Shown one piece after another: positions 31,937 through 42,032 of a DNA stretch of 64,000 nt. Under the pieces are notes generated by a model, which worked only from the letters and a program-made list of their open reading frames with translations, made no database searches and was not told the DNA's origin. Origin of the DNA: Erodium maritimum (Eukaryota; Streptophyta; Magnoliopsida; Geraniales; Geraniaceae). The stretch lies in assembly GCA_963921825.1 (NCBI GenBank), contig OY997590.1, positions 52,655,039 to 52,719,038 of the forward strand. The letters are read 5' to 3'. How positions within the stretch are numbered: position 1 is the first letter of the stretch; every line of letters starts with the position of its first letter. The position numbers were made by a program, and so were the translations under genes.

Positions 31937-34900
31937 TGTAATAACCACTCCCGGTCAACGCCAGTCAAACCTGCGAAAAACAGGAAAATTTAAAAAATTT
32001 AAGACTGACAGTTAAGTGAACCTAAAATGACCCCGAGTGTCATACCAGACTTAAGTTGACCCCGTTATTGACCAAAGTGAGTTCCGGGGGACTCAGGGGG
32101 ACTTTCTGATCAATTTGGGAAATGTTGACTTTTCGCTGGAAAAGTCAACCGAGCGACGTTTTGGTCCATTCGAGGACCGTTTTGGATCCGAAAAGCTTAG
32201 CCGTCGTCGCAGCGGTCTTAGTTGAGCCGTTTCCTTGTAGCCCGTCAAGTTTCGTAATTTCTTGGGAAAAGTGCCCGTTCGGGGCCCGAAACGTCCGTTT
32301 TTCGCAAAACTGATTGGAAAATATCAACTAGATATTTTCCAAAAGGTGTGGGACCCACCTTGACACTTGTCAAGTATATGGTGGTGTTAGTTTTGGGGGG
32401 AAAGTGTGTGGTTGTAAGGTGTGGCCGAGTATAAGGTTTTAAAGGAGGAAAAGTTAGTTTTGTTGTTAGTTTATTAAATTAGAAAGAAGAAGAGAGGTTT
32501 TAGAGAGAGAAGGAGAAGGAGAAGAAGAGAGAAGAAGGGAGGTTGAGCTAGGGTTTGTGATCGAGCCCTTGGATCGAGTCAAAGCAAAGAGCAATCCCGT
32601 TCCCCTCGTTCTCCTCTACGGTAATACCCGAACCGATTCTCGTTTTGGTTATTTTCTTGGAAGCTAGGGTTGAGTATAAACTAAGGCTTAGGGTTGTGTA
32701 GAGTGTGGGGAGGTGTTGGAGACGTTTTAGAGGTGTTTGGGGGTTTAATTTCACGTTTTCCGGTGACCGGAGGCTCGGGAGGAGCTCCGGCCACCGTGGG
32801 TGGTGGCCGGCCGGCCATGAGGTGGCTGGCCGGAGATGGCAGCAGCCACCACATGGTGGCCGAGCCTCCCCTTAAACCCTAGGGTCTCGGCCAAGTAGTG
32901 TGGGTGGGGCCCACATGCTCGGGTGCTCGGTTTTCATCGTTCGGGTGGTTTAAAACGTTCCCCGGACCATTTATCCTTAATCGAATCGAAATTTGGAATT
33001 AAATTGGAGAAGTTGTAATTAACGGGTTTTGGAAACTTTAAACGTTAATTAATTGACGTAGAAGTCGGAATTCAATTCCGTCAAGTGCGTTGGGTTCCTT
33101 GAAATATTCTAAGACCATAGAAACGAAAACGGGAACTTTTGGAGCCCCGGAAGGCAATTAACCAAAACCCGGGCAGATTCGCCATGTCGGGCGAATCTGG
33201 CCTTTACGGGTCCTTTATCGACAATATCGAGTAATTGGGAAGTTTGGGAGTGATCGGCATTGTCGGGGTTACGTTTGGGCGTTAAGTATGTTAATTTTCG
33301 GTTTATTCGTACTAGTTTAAAAGTACTTTGAATTTGTGTTCTTTTAGATCGTGCTACGGACCGAGGCAAAGGGAAGCTCGGCGAGTGACTGGGTGTACTT
33401 CGGGTGTTGTTGGAGCGCTTTTGGGATTATATACGAGGTAGGGAAAAGTAGCCGGATCTCGGCCCTGACTAGGGAAAGTTAACAGTAGATTTGCATGTGA
33501 CACCGGGGTGTCGTGGGTTGAGTAGGTTTAATTTAAATACTAGAAAAGCATGATACGGGGTTGTAGCGTTTATCAGAAAAGCATGTTACGGGAACTTAGC
33601 AATTATTGAGAAAAGCATGTGACACTTAGTAGTGTCGTAGGAGCAGAGAACTTAGCGTTAATTGTTTTACTGGAGGCATATGACCATGCCCGGAGGTTGT
33701 TTGTGAACTTATCGATATTAGGAGTACTGGAGGCATATGACCATGCCCGGAGGTTGATTGTGAAACTGTTGATGTTAGGACTGTTGGAGGCTTGGTTAAG
33801 CCGGAGGTTGATTGCTTATTTGGTGTCTTGGGTGGCCTTGAGAGCCCGTATTATTTATTGATTGAGTTTGGGTGGCCTTGAGAGCCCGTATTTTATTATC
33901 GAGTTCTGAGTGGCCTTGAGAGCCCGTATTATTTATTGATTGAGTTTGGGTGGCCTTGAGAGCCCGTATTTTATTATCGAGTTCTGAGTGGCCTTGAGAG
34001 CCCGTATTATTTATTGATTGAGTTTGGGTGGCCTTGAGAGCCCGTATTTTATTATTGAGTTTTGAGTGGCCTTGAGAGCCCGTATCATTTATTGATTGAG
34101 TTTGGGTGGCCTTGAGAGCCCGTGTATTTAAATTGGTGTCTTGGGTGGCCATGAGAGCCCGTAGTCAATTGTTGGTGCTTTGGGTGGCCTTGAGGGCCCG
34201 TGTACTAAGTTTGGTGTCTTTGGCTGGCCTGACCGAGTTAGAGTCTCGGGGGGGTTGCAAGCTTCCTTTAGCTGGCTTACGAGTTAGAGTCTCGGTAAGT
34301 TGCAAGCGTGTCTTATGGTTGGTGTCTTGGGAGGTCGTGAGTTCCTGTGGGGCTGTTGAGTTCGAGTTTTACTGTTGGTGTCTTGGTGGCCATGAGTGCC
34401 TGTGAGTGTTGAACTTGTGTTGTTACTAGTTGATGAATTTGCGTGTGATTGTGATTGCGGATCCCGGTAGGTTGCAAGCATTCTTTGGCTGGCCTGACCA
34501 AGTTTGAGTATCAACGGGTTGCAAGCATTCTTTGGCTGGCCTGGTCCGAGTTTGAGTAACACAGGTTGCAAGCATTCTTTGGCTGGCCTGGTCCGAGTTT
34601 GAGTAACACAGGTTGCAAGCATTCTTTGGCTGGCCTGGTCCGAGTTTGAGTATCACAGGTTGTAAGCATTCTTTGGCTAGCATGATCCGTGTTCGTGTGA
34701 GTGGGAGAGGTTACTGAGCAGCTGGTATGCGATCCTTTGTGATCTTGTTTGGCGTTGTGTAGTCTTTCTGTCGTGTCCTTGGAGGAGGTCGTCGATAGTT
34801 GTGTCGGGTCTACATTGTGTTATCGAGTGTTGAGTCTGTTGAGGAAGGTAACGGGTTGTGGGTCAGTTGGGTACTTGAGTTGGGGACTATAGTCCCAGTG

Positions 34901-35262
34901 TTGGGTTTGGTTTTAGTGTTACTGGCTTTGTCTGCTAATTATGCCGTAGTCAGTCTGTTATCCGTGGTGGTGAGCGAACGCTCACCCCTAGCTGCTTTTC
35001 CTACAGGTACTGTTCGTGGGACGGACTAGGTGAGCTCTTGAAGTTCATGGAGCTTGGAGCGGAGTCTGGTCTTTACTTTTGTTGAGTCTAGTGACGGATG
35101 TGTACCTTGTCCACTTGTTGGGACGTTTTTGTATTGTAAATACTACTATTATTTTGGTAAATAAATGGAAATGTCAAAGCTTTTATTCAAAACAGGTTTT
35201 TAAGTATTCATGTTTTAAAAGTTCGCGTCCCGAGTTCGATTCGCTGAAATTGGGGCGTGACA
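31937..35262 (+). repeat. 5' LTR of the gag-only element (3,326 bp)
   Basis: It contains a G/A-rich tract (32480-32540), a run of 'ggtggccttgagagcccgta' repeats (about 33825-34130) arranged as 78-bp higher-order units, 47-bp-type 'ggttgcaagcattctttggc' repeats (about 34455-34680) and the hairpin at 34969-34986. Confidence 0.9.
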
Positions 35263-35265
35263 GCT

Positions 35266-35277
35266 TGGTATCAGAGC
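35266..35277 (+). other. Primer-binding site (initiator tRNA-Met)
   Basis: TGGTATCAGAGC lies 3 bp after the 5' LTR, as usual for Ty3 elements of plants. Confidence 0.9.
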
Positions 35278-36577
35278 TCGAGGTTTCACACCTCGGACTG
35301 TCCGTCAATTAGGTGGGGAGGGTCGAGTCAGTGTAGACCTGTAGCGTTATGAGTCCTGCTTGTGTTTGTGTGTGCGTGCAGTGTTTTCTTGCTGGCTTGC
35401 TGATTGTTGTTGCTGCGTGAAATGTTTTTAAGCTGTCGCGGGTCGACTCAGGAGCGCTCCCGTAGTCGAACGTGACGGTGCTGATATCAAGTCGGTACAA
35501 CGTAGTTCGGGGACGCCTGGACCGGGTTGTAACTGCGGGATGTCAAGTATGAGGTTTTAAAAATGAAGTGGAGAAAGCTTTACAAAATTTGATTGTTTTG
35601 ATGTTGTTTGACGCCGTGGGCGTTTGTGTTTGACTCTGGTTGGCCCTGTGGGCGTATTGTGATTGTCGTTGGTTGGCCCGGTGGGCGCTATTTGACTTTG
35701 GTTGGCCCGGTGGGCGGGTGTCGTCGTTGTTGTTGGTATGGGCGTTTGGCCGGTTTAGCTTGTTCGTGGTTTAGTCGGGTTCTATGGTACGTGTTGGGTC
35801 GTTTTGGTGGTAATTTGTCCGCGACGCACGAGTGTGTGGGTCGGCAAGAGACTGGTAGAATACGAGTACCCTAGGGTAAGAGTTCGTTTCGTTGTACGTT
35901 TAGGTTCGCGGTTGTGTGACTCGGTTCTTGTTCGTACGGTTGAGTGTTGATTTATGGGTTTGTGTTCGCGGTTATGGGTTGTAGAGGCCGTAGGCCTGGT
36001 GTACGGTTGGACTGTTGTTGAGTTTTACGCTTACGTATTAGTATACTTAAGACTTTAATAGCGCGAGCCGTGGTGTCTTACTGTTTTGAGGACGTGTTTC
36101 CCGTGTCGAGGTTCATCTTACTCGAGCGAGTACTTGAGGTGTTGTTAGCATGGACGGTGGGATGTTGGCTTCAGTTCTGTGTTGGCGTTTTGCCCTGACT
36201 AGAGTGGTAAGTCCTTGGTGCGTTACTAGTATGCCATAATCGAGCGGGTGTCCGTGGAGGTGAGCATAACGCTCATCCCCTTTACTACTTTTCCCGCAAG
36301 GGACGAGTAGCGAACACTGGCTTGGTTGCGGAAAGTTATGAGTAAGTGCATAAGGGACCGAATAAGGGCTTGGTGTACGTTTGTGTGGTTAAGTTTGAGG
36401 TTCCGCGTACGTGATGTTATGATTAAAGTATGGTTAGCGTGAACGGTGTAGCGTTTAGTAACAAGTACGTTGGGGTAGACGTAGACCGGGTGAACGTTAT
36501 TGCATTCGAGCTGTTGTCTTTTTTTTTGAGTTCGCAAACTGAACGTTTGCGTGTATCCGTGCAGAGGATACCTGCTG

Positions 36578-38071
36578 ATGGCTCGTGGCAGACGGGGAAG
36601 AGCAGCAGTGGCACGGGGACGAGCGCCCGCGCGAGTCAGGCGGGGACGGTCAGCGGGGACACCAGGATTGGTGCCCACCGTTGAGCCCGCCGAGTACGCC
36701 GAGGCGCAGGGTACTCCTGTCGGTGAGGACAGGAGGAGCGATGCGGGACCTTCTACGGGCACGCCCAGCGTCCCGTCGGTCGCGGACCCACCCGTTATGA
36801 CTGCCCTGGATGAGCTGACCAGGACAGTCCAGAGTTTGGTGGCGGTCATCGCCAACCGAGAGTCGGCCTCACCAGCTCCAGAGGCAGCCGCGGTCCTAGT
36901 GAGGCCCGGTCAGACAGAGGATCACACATCCAGAGCACTACTAGACTTCCTGAAGCTCGGGATACCTACATTTGTCGGGGAGCCGAACCCCGACCTAGCC
37001 GAGAGGTGGCTAGAGCAGGTCACGCGCGACCTGGATACATCAGGTGTTGAGGAGGGTCGCCGCAGGGTGTCCTTCGCGGCCCACCAGCTGAGAAACAGCG
37101 CCTACCACTGGTGGGGGCGTGTGAAGGACATGGTCGGTTATGACTACAACATCTTCCAGACAGTTTTTATGGAACAGTACTTTCCCGAGTCGGCTCGGTT
37201 GGAGCGACATCGGAAGTTCCTAGACTTGGAACAGGAGGGGATGACGGTAGCAGAGTACGAGGCCAGGTTCACCGCTTTGGCCAGATTCGCGCCGGAGATG
37301 GTGATGACCGAGCAGAACCGTTGTCTGCGGTTCCAGGGAGGACTGAGGCAGGGGATTCGGAACCAGGTTCTCGCCTTGAGACTGCGGAAGTACACAGATC
37401 TCGTGGACACCGCAGCGACGGTGGAGCAGGGGATCCAGGATGCGGCCAGAACCCGCGAGGTTCGACAGTGGCCGACCGACTTTGCAGGGCCGTCAGGGTC
37501 ACGAGACCCAAGGAGGCAGAGGACCTCTGGATTCTTCCGACCACCGACTCACCAGGGTGGAACGAGACAGCATGGGTCGGTGGCGTCCATGGGGCCAGTC
37601 GCGACACAGAGGGTGCCGGCATGCCATCTCTGCAAGGAGCCAGGCCACTTGCGGCGGGGGTGCCGGGCAGGCCAGGGCTTGGAGTCGGGAGCCGATGGGA
37701 CCAGCTGTCTCCGGTGCGGCCGTGGGGGACACACGATGGAATGGTGTCGTGAGCCGTTGGGAGCGACATCGGCGCAGCGGCCGCAGCAGTCGCGGACGGT
37801 ACAGTCACCCAGGGGTCGCGCTCGTCAGAGTCAGCAATCGAGGTTTTCGCTGCCATTGACGAGCGTGCCAACTCTGAGACAGCAACAGAGCTATGGGTAC
37901 CCAGCAGTCAGTGCGCCGGGTCAGGGGCAGCGGGAGTCGGAGGGAAGAATGTACGCAGTTACCGACCCCCGGACCCTAGGATCCTCCACCTACCGCGAGA
38001 CCTATCAGGGTACGTGTTCTTTTGTACCTTTTATGAGCATTATTCAAATTTCGCGGACGAAATTCATTTAA
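36578..38071 (+). CDS. Gag of the gag-only LTR element (497 aa)
   Basis: The frame runs from the ATG at 36578, a start shared with the Tekay copy at 61474 (MAHGRRGR). An Arg/Ala-rich basic head of about 40 residues is followed by a Ser/Pro/Thr linker. The Ty3-type capsid domain follows (about residues 130-280; [20 protein letters not shown], then YHWWGRVKDMVG, ARFTALARFAPEM). Two CX2CX4HX4C zinc knuckles come next (CHLCKEPGHLRRGC and CLRCGRGGHTMEWC, about 352-390), then a Gln/Arg/Ser-rich tail. Expected role: capsid shell and packaging of element RNA. The frame looks whole. It ends next to the polypurine tract with no pol after it. Confidence 0.85.
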   Translation: MARGRRGRAAVARGRAPARVRRGRSAGTPGLVPTVEPAEYAEAQGTPVGEDRRSDAGPSTGTPSVPSVADPPVMTALDELTRTVQSLVAVIANRESASPAPEAAAVLVRPGQTEDHTSRALLDFLKLGIPTFVGEPNPDLAERWLEQVTRDLDTSGVEEGRRRVSFAAHQLRNSAYHWWGRVKDMVGYDYNIFQTVFMEQYFPESARLERHRKFLDLEQEGMTVAEYEARFTALARFAPEMVMTEQNRCLRFQGGLRQGIRNQVLALRLRKYTDLVDTAATVEQGIQDAARTREVRQWPTDFAGPSGSRDPRRQRTSGFFRPPTHQGGTRQHGSVASMGPVATQRVPACHLCKEPGHLRRGCRAGQGLESGADGTSCLRCGRGGHTMEWCREPLGATSAQRPQQSRTVQSPRGRARQSQQSRFSLPLTSVPTLRQQQSYGYPAVSAPGQGQRESEGRMYAVTDPRTLGSSTYRETYQGTCSFVPFMSIIQISRTKFI

Positions 38072-38082
38072 GGGGGGTAGAT
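38068..38082 (+). other. Polypurine tract of the gag-only element
   Basis: AAGGGGGGTAG directly precedes the 3' LTR at 38083. The same tract precedes the other Tekay 3' LTRs (near 51765-51778 on the minus strand and 62836-62846). Confidence 0.8.
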
Positions 38083-41000
38083 TGTAATAACCACTCCCGG
38101 TCAACGCCAGTCAAACCTGCGAAAAACAGGAAAATTTAAAAAATTTAAGACTGACAGTTAAGTGAACCTAAAATGACCCCGAGTGTCATACCAGACTTAA
38201 GTTGACCCCGTTATTGACCAAAGTGAGTTCCGGGGGACTCAGGGGGACTTTCTGATCAATTTGGGAAATGTTGACTTTTCGCTGGAAAAGTCAACCGAGC
38301 GACGTTTTGGTCCATTCGAGGACCGTTTTGGATCCGAAAAGCTTAGCCGTCGTCGCAGCGGTCTTAGTTGAGCCGTTTCCTTGTAGCCCGTCAAGTTTCG
38401 TAATTTCTTGGGAAAAGTGCCCGTTCGGGGCCCGAAACGTCCGTTTTTCGCAAAACTGATTGGAAAATATCAACTAGATATTTTCCAAAAGGTGTGGGAC
38501 CCACCTTGACACTTGTCAAGTATATGGTGGTGTTAGTTTTGGGGGGAAAGTGTGTGGTTGTAAGGTGTGGCCGAGTATAAGGTTTTAAAGGAGGAAAAGT
38601 TAGTTTTGTTGTTAGTTTATTAAATTAGAAAGAAGAAGAGAGGTTTTAGAGAGAGAAGGAGAAGGAGAAGAAGAGAGAAGAAGGGAGGTTGAGCTAGGGT
38701 TTGTGATCGAGCCCTTGGATCGAGTCAAAGCAAAGAGCAATCCCGTTCCCCTCGTTCTCCTCTACGGTAATACCCGAACCGATTCTCGTTTTGGTTATTT
38801 TCTTGGAAGCTAGGGTTGAGTATAAACTAAGGCTTAGGGTTGTGTAGAGTGTGGGGAGGTGTTGGAGACGTTTTAGAGGTGTTTGGGGGTTTAATTTCAC
38901 GTTTTCCGGTGACCGGAGGCTCGGGAGGAGCTCCGGCCACCGTGGGTGGTGGCCGGCCGGCCATGAGGTGGCTGGCCGGAGATGGCAGCAGCCACCACAT
39001 GGTGGCCGAGCCTCCCCTTAAACCCTAGGGTCTCGGCCAAGTAGTGTGGGTGGGGCCCACATGCTCGGGTGCTCGGTTTTCATCGTTCGGGTGGTTTAAA
39101 ACGTTCCCCGGACCATTTATCCTTAATCGAATTGAAATTTGGAATTAAATTGGAGAAGTTGTAATTAACGGGTTTTGGAAACTTTAAACGTTAATTAATT
39201 GACGTAGAAGTCGGAATTCAATTCCGTCAAGTGCGTTGGGTTCCTTGAAATATTCTAAGACCATAGAAACGAAAACGGGAACTTTTGGAGCCCCGGAAGG
39301 CAATTAACCAAAACCCGGGCAGATTCGCCATGTCGGGCGAATCTGGCCTTTACGGGTCCTTTATCGACAATATCGAGTAATTGGGAAGTTTGGGAGTGAT
39401 CGGCATTGTCGGGGTTACGTTTGGGCGTTAAGTATGTTAATTTTCGGTTTATTCGTACTAGTTTAAAAGTACTTTGAATTTGTGTTCTTTTAGATCGTGC
39501 TACGGACCGAGGCAAAGGGAAGCTCGGCGAGTGACTGGGTGTACTTCGGGTGTTGTTGGAGCGCTTTTGGGATTATATACGAGGTAGGGAAAAGTAGCCG
39601 GATCTCGGCCCTGACTAGGGAAAGTTAACAGTAGATTTGCATGTGACACCGGGGTGTCGTGGGTTGAGTAGGTTTAATTTAAATACTAGAAAAGCATGAT
39701 ACGGGGTTGTAGCGTTTATCAGAAAAGCATGTTACGGGAACTTAGCAATTATTGAGAAAAGCATGTGACACTTAGTAGTGTCGTAGGAGCAGAGAACTTA
39801 GCGTTAATTGTTTTACTGGAGGCATATGACCATGCCCGGAGGTTGTTTGTGAACTTATCGATATTAGGAGTACTGGAGGCATATGACCATGCCCGGAGGT
39901 TGATTGTGAAACTGTTGATGTTAGGACTGTTGGAGGCTTGGTTAAGCCGGAGGTTGATTGCTTATTTGGTGTCTTGGGTGGCCTTGAGAGCCCGTATTAT
40001 TTATTGATTGAGTTTGGGTGGCCTTGAGAGCCCGTATTTTATTATCGAGTTCTGAGTGGCCTTGAGAGCCCGTATTATTTATTGATTGAGTTTGGGTGGC
40101 CTTGAGAGCCCGTATTTTATTATCGAGTTCTGAGTGGCCTTGAGAGCCCGTATTATTTATTGATTGAGTTTGGGTGGCCTTGAGAGCCCGTATTTTATTA
40201 TCGAGTTCTGAGTGGCCTTGAGAGCCCGTATTATTTATTGATTGAGTTTGGGTGGCCTTGAGAGCCCGTATTTTATTATTGAGTTTTGAGTGGCCTTGAG
40301 AGCCCGTATCATTTATTGATTGAGTTTGGGTGGCCTTGAGAGCCCGTGTATTTAAATTGGTGTCTTGGGTGGCCATGAGAGCCCGTAGTCAATTGTTGGT
40401 GCTTTGGGTGGCCTTGAGGGCCCGTGTACTAAGTTTGGTGTCTTTGGCTGGCCTGACCGAGTTAGAGTCTCGGGGGGGTTGCAAGCTTCCTTTAGCTGGC
40501 TTACGAGTTAGAGTCTCGGTAAGTTGCAAGCGTGTCTTATGGTTGGTGTCTTGGGAGGTCGTGAGTTCCTGTGGGGCTGTTGAGTTCGAGTTTTACTGTT
40601 GGTGTCTTGGTGGCCATGAGTGCCTGTGAGTGTTGAACTTGTGTTGTTACTAGTTGATGAATTTGCGTGTGATTGTGATTGCGGATCCCGGTAGGTTGCA
40701 AGCATTCTTTGGCTGGCCTGACCAAGTTTGAGTATCAACGGGTTGCAAGCATTCTTTGGCTGGCCTGGTCCGAGTTTGAGTAACACAGGTTGCAAGCATT
40801 CTTTGGCTGGCCTGGTCCGAGTTTGAGTAACACAGGTTGCAAGCATTCTTTGGCTGGCCTGGTCCGAGTTTGAGTATCACAGGTTGTAAGCATTCTTTGG
40901 CTAGCATGATCCGTGTTCGTGTGAGTGGGAGAGGTTACTGAGCAGCTGGTATGCGATCCTTTGTGATCTTGTTTGGCGTTGTGTAGTCTTTCTGTCGTGT

Positions 41001-41486
41001 CCTTGGAGGAGGTCGTCGATAGTTGTGTCGGGTCTACATTGTGTTATCGAGTGTTGAGTCTGTTGAGGAAGGTAACGGGTTGTGGGTCAGTTGGGTACTT
41101 GAGTTGGGGACTATAGTCCCAGTGTTGGGTTTGGTTTTAGTGTTACTCGCTTTGTCTGCTAATTATGCCGTAGTCAGTCTGTTATCCGTGGTGGTGAGCG
41201 AACGCTCACCCCTAGCTGCTTTTCCTACAGGTACTGTTCGTGGGACGGACTAGGTGAGCTCTTGAAGTTCATGGAGCTTGGAGCGGAGTCTGGTCTTTAC
41301 TTTTGTTGAGTCTAGTGACGGATGTGTACCTTGTCCACTTGTTGGGACGTTTTTGTATTGTAAATACTACTATTATTTTGGTAAATAAATGGAAATGTCA
41401 AAGCTTTTATTCAAAACAGGTTTTTAAGTATTCATGTTTTAAAAGTTCGCGTCCCGAGTTCGATTCGCTGAAATTGGGGCGTGACA
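38083..41486 (+). repeat. 3' LTR of the gag-only element (3,404 bp)
   Basis: Near-identical to the 5' LTR. The 78-bp excess is one additional unit of the 'ggccttgagagcccgtattt' tandem array (about 39975-40360). Confidence 0.9.
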
Positions 41487-42032
41487 AATTCGGTGAATCA
41501 GCACAGATGAAAACGAGGAACAGGTTGGTCCTGAGTTGAAAATGTTAGGCCCAATCAGTTGGTTGGCCCGGTTTCAAACCGTAAACCAACTGAAATTTGT
41601 TACGGTAAAAACCAACCGTAGTAGCATTTTCCGGTTGTGGTTGCGGTTCCCAAAATTCACACCGGTGAAGTTTCTGGTTGGTTCATAAATTCTGCGTAAT
41701 GGTCGGTTAAACCAACCATGTACACCCCTAACCTGAAGTTTACACAAGACATGATGTTTTGAACATGAAGTTCTATAATCACCAAGAAAATGAGTTGCTT
41801 GAACCTATCGTTCAAGATGTGTGACGTTAATGAAAACTGTAACTGAAAACTCACATAAATACCTGAAGTTCTAAATTGATAATCCCTGCAAAATAGATCA
41901 AAGAAAATATTTTCCACGCGTCATCGTATTATTTATAATCGATGAAAAATGTTTTCCTCTGCATTTTTTCCATCTAATATGCTCCTGAAGTAGCATTACC
42001 AAAAATACAAAAAGAATCAGATTTGATATATT

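Larger units (their letters stand above)
31937..41486 (+). mobile_element. Young gag-only Tekay-type LTR element (TR-GAG type)
   Basis: 9,550 bp, with LTRs 31937-35262 and 38083-41486 (TGTAATAACC...GGGGCGTGACA) and a perfect target duplication AATTC (31932-31936, 41487-41491). The internal region is only 2.8 kb: primer-binding site, leader, one gag frame, polypurine tract. No protease, reverse transcriptase, RNase H or integrase is present, which defines the non-autonomous TR-GAG type dependent on a relative for replication. The LTRs differ by about two substitutions over ~3.3 kb plus one 78-bp repeat unit. At the usual plant rate of 1.3e-8 per site per year that is of the order of 20,000 years. 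It looks whole for its class. Confidence 0.9.
31152..41730. mobile_element. hAT element split by a gag-only LTR element
   Basis: Left end TAGCGGTGTTCA and right end TGTACACCCCTA (reverse complement TAGGGGTGTACA) are hAT-type termini. The perfect 8-bp target duplication ACCTGAAG (31144-31151, 41731-41738) is the hAT hallmark. Without the inserted LTR element it is about 1.0 kb. No transposase frame is seen, so it is non-autonomous. The arms are rich in 'ggttggttt' / 'aaaccaacc'. It landed in one of the CCTGAAG motifs of the copia leader. Confidence 0.8.

Noticed and set aside
33796-34152. Repetitive minus-strand frame (ALKATQTQSIN repeats) in the LTRs
   Set aside because: It arises from the 78-bp tandem repeat, whose length is a multiple of three. 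It lies inside an LTR and has no start context.
37269-37871. Minus-strand and alternative plus-strand frames across gag
   Set aside because: Shadows of the GC-rich gag frame, with no domain similarity.
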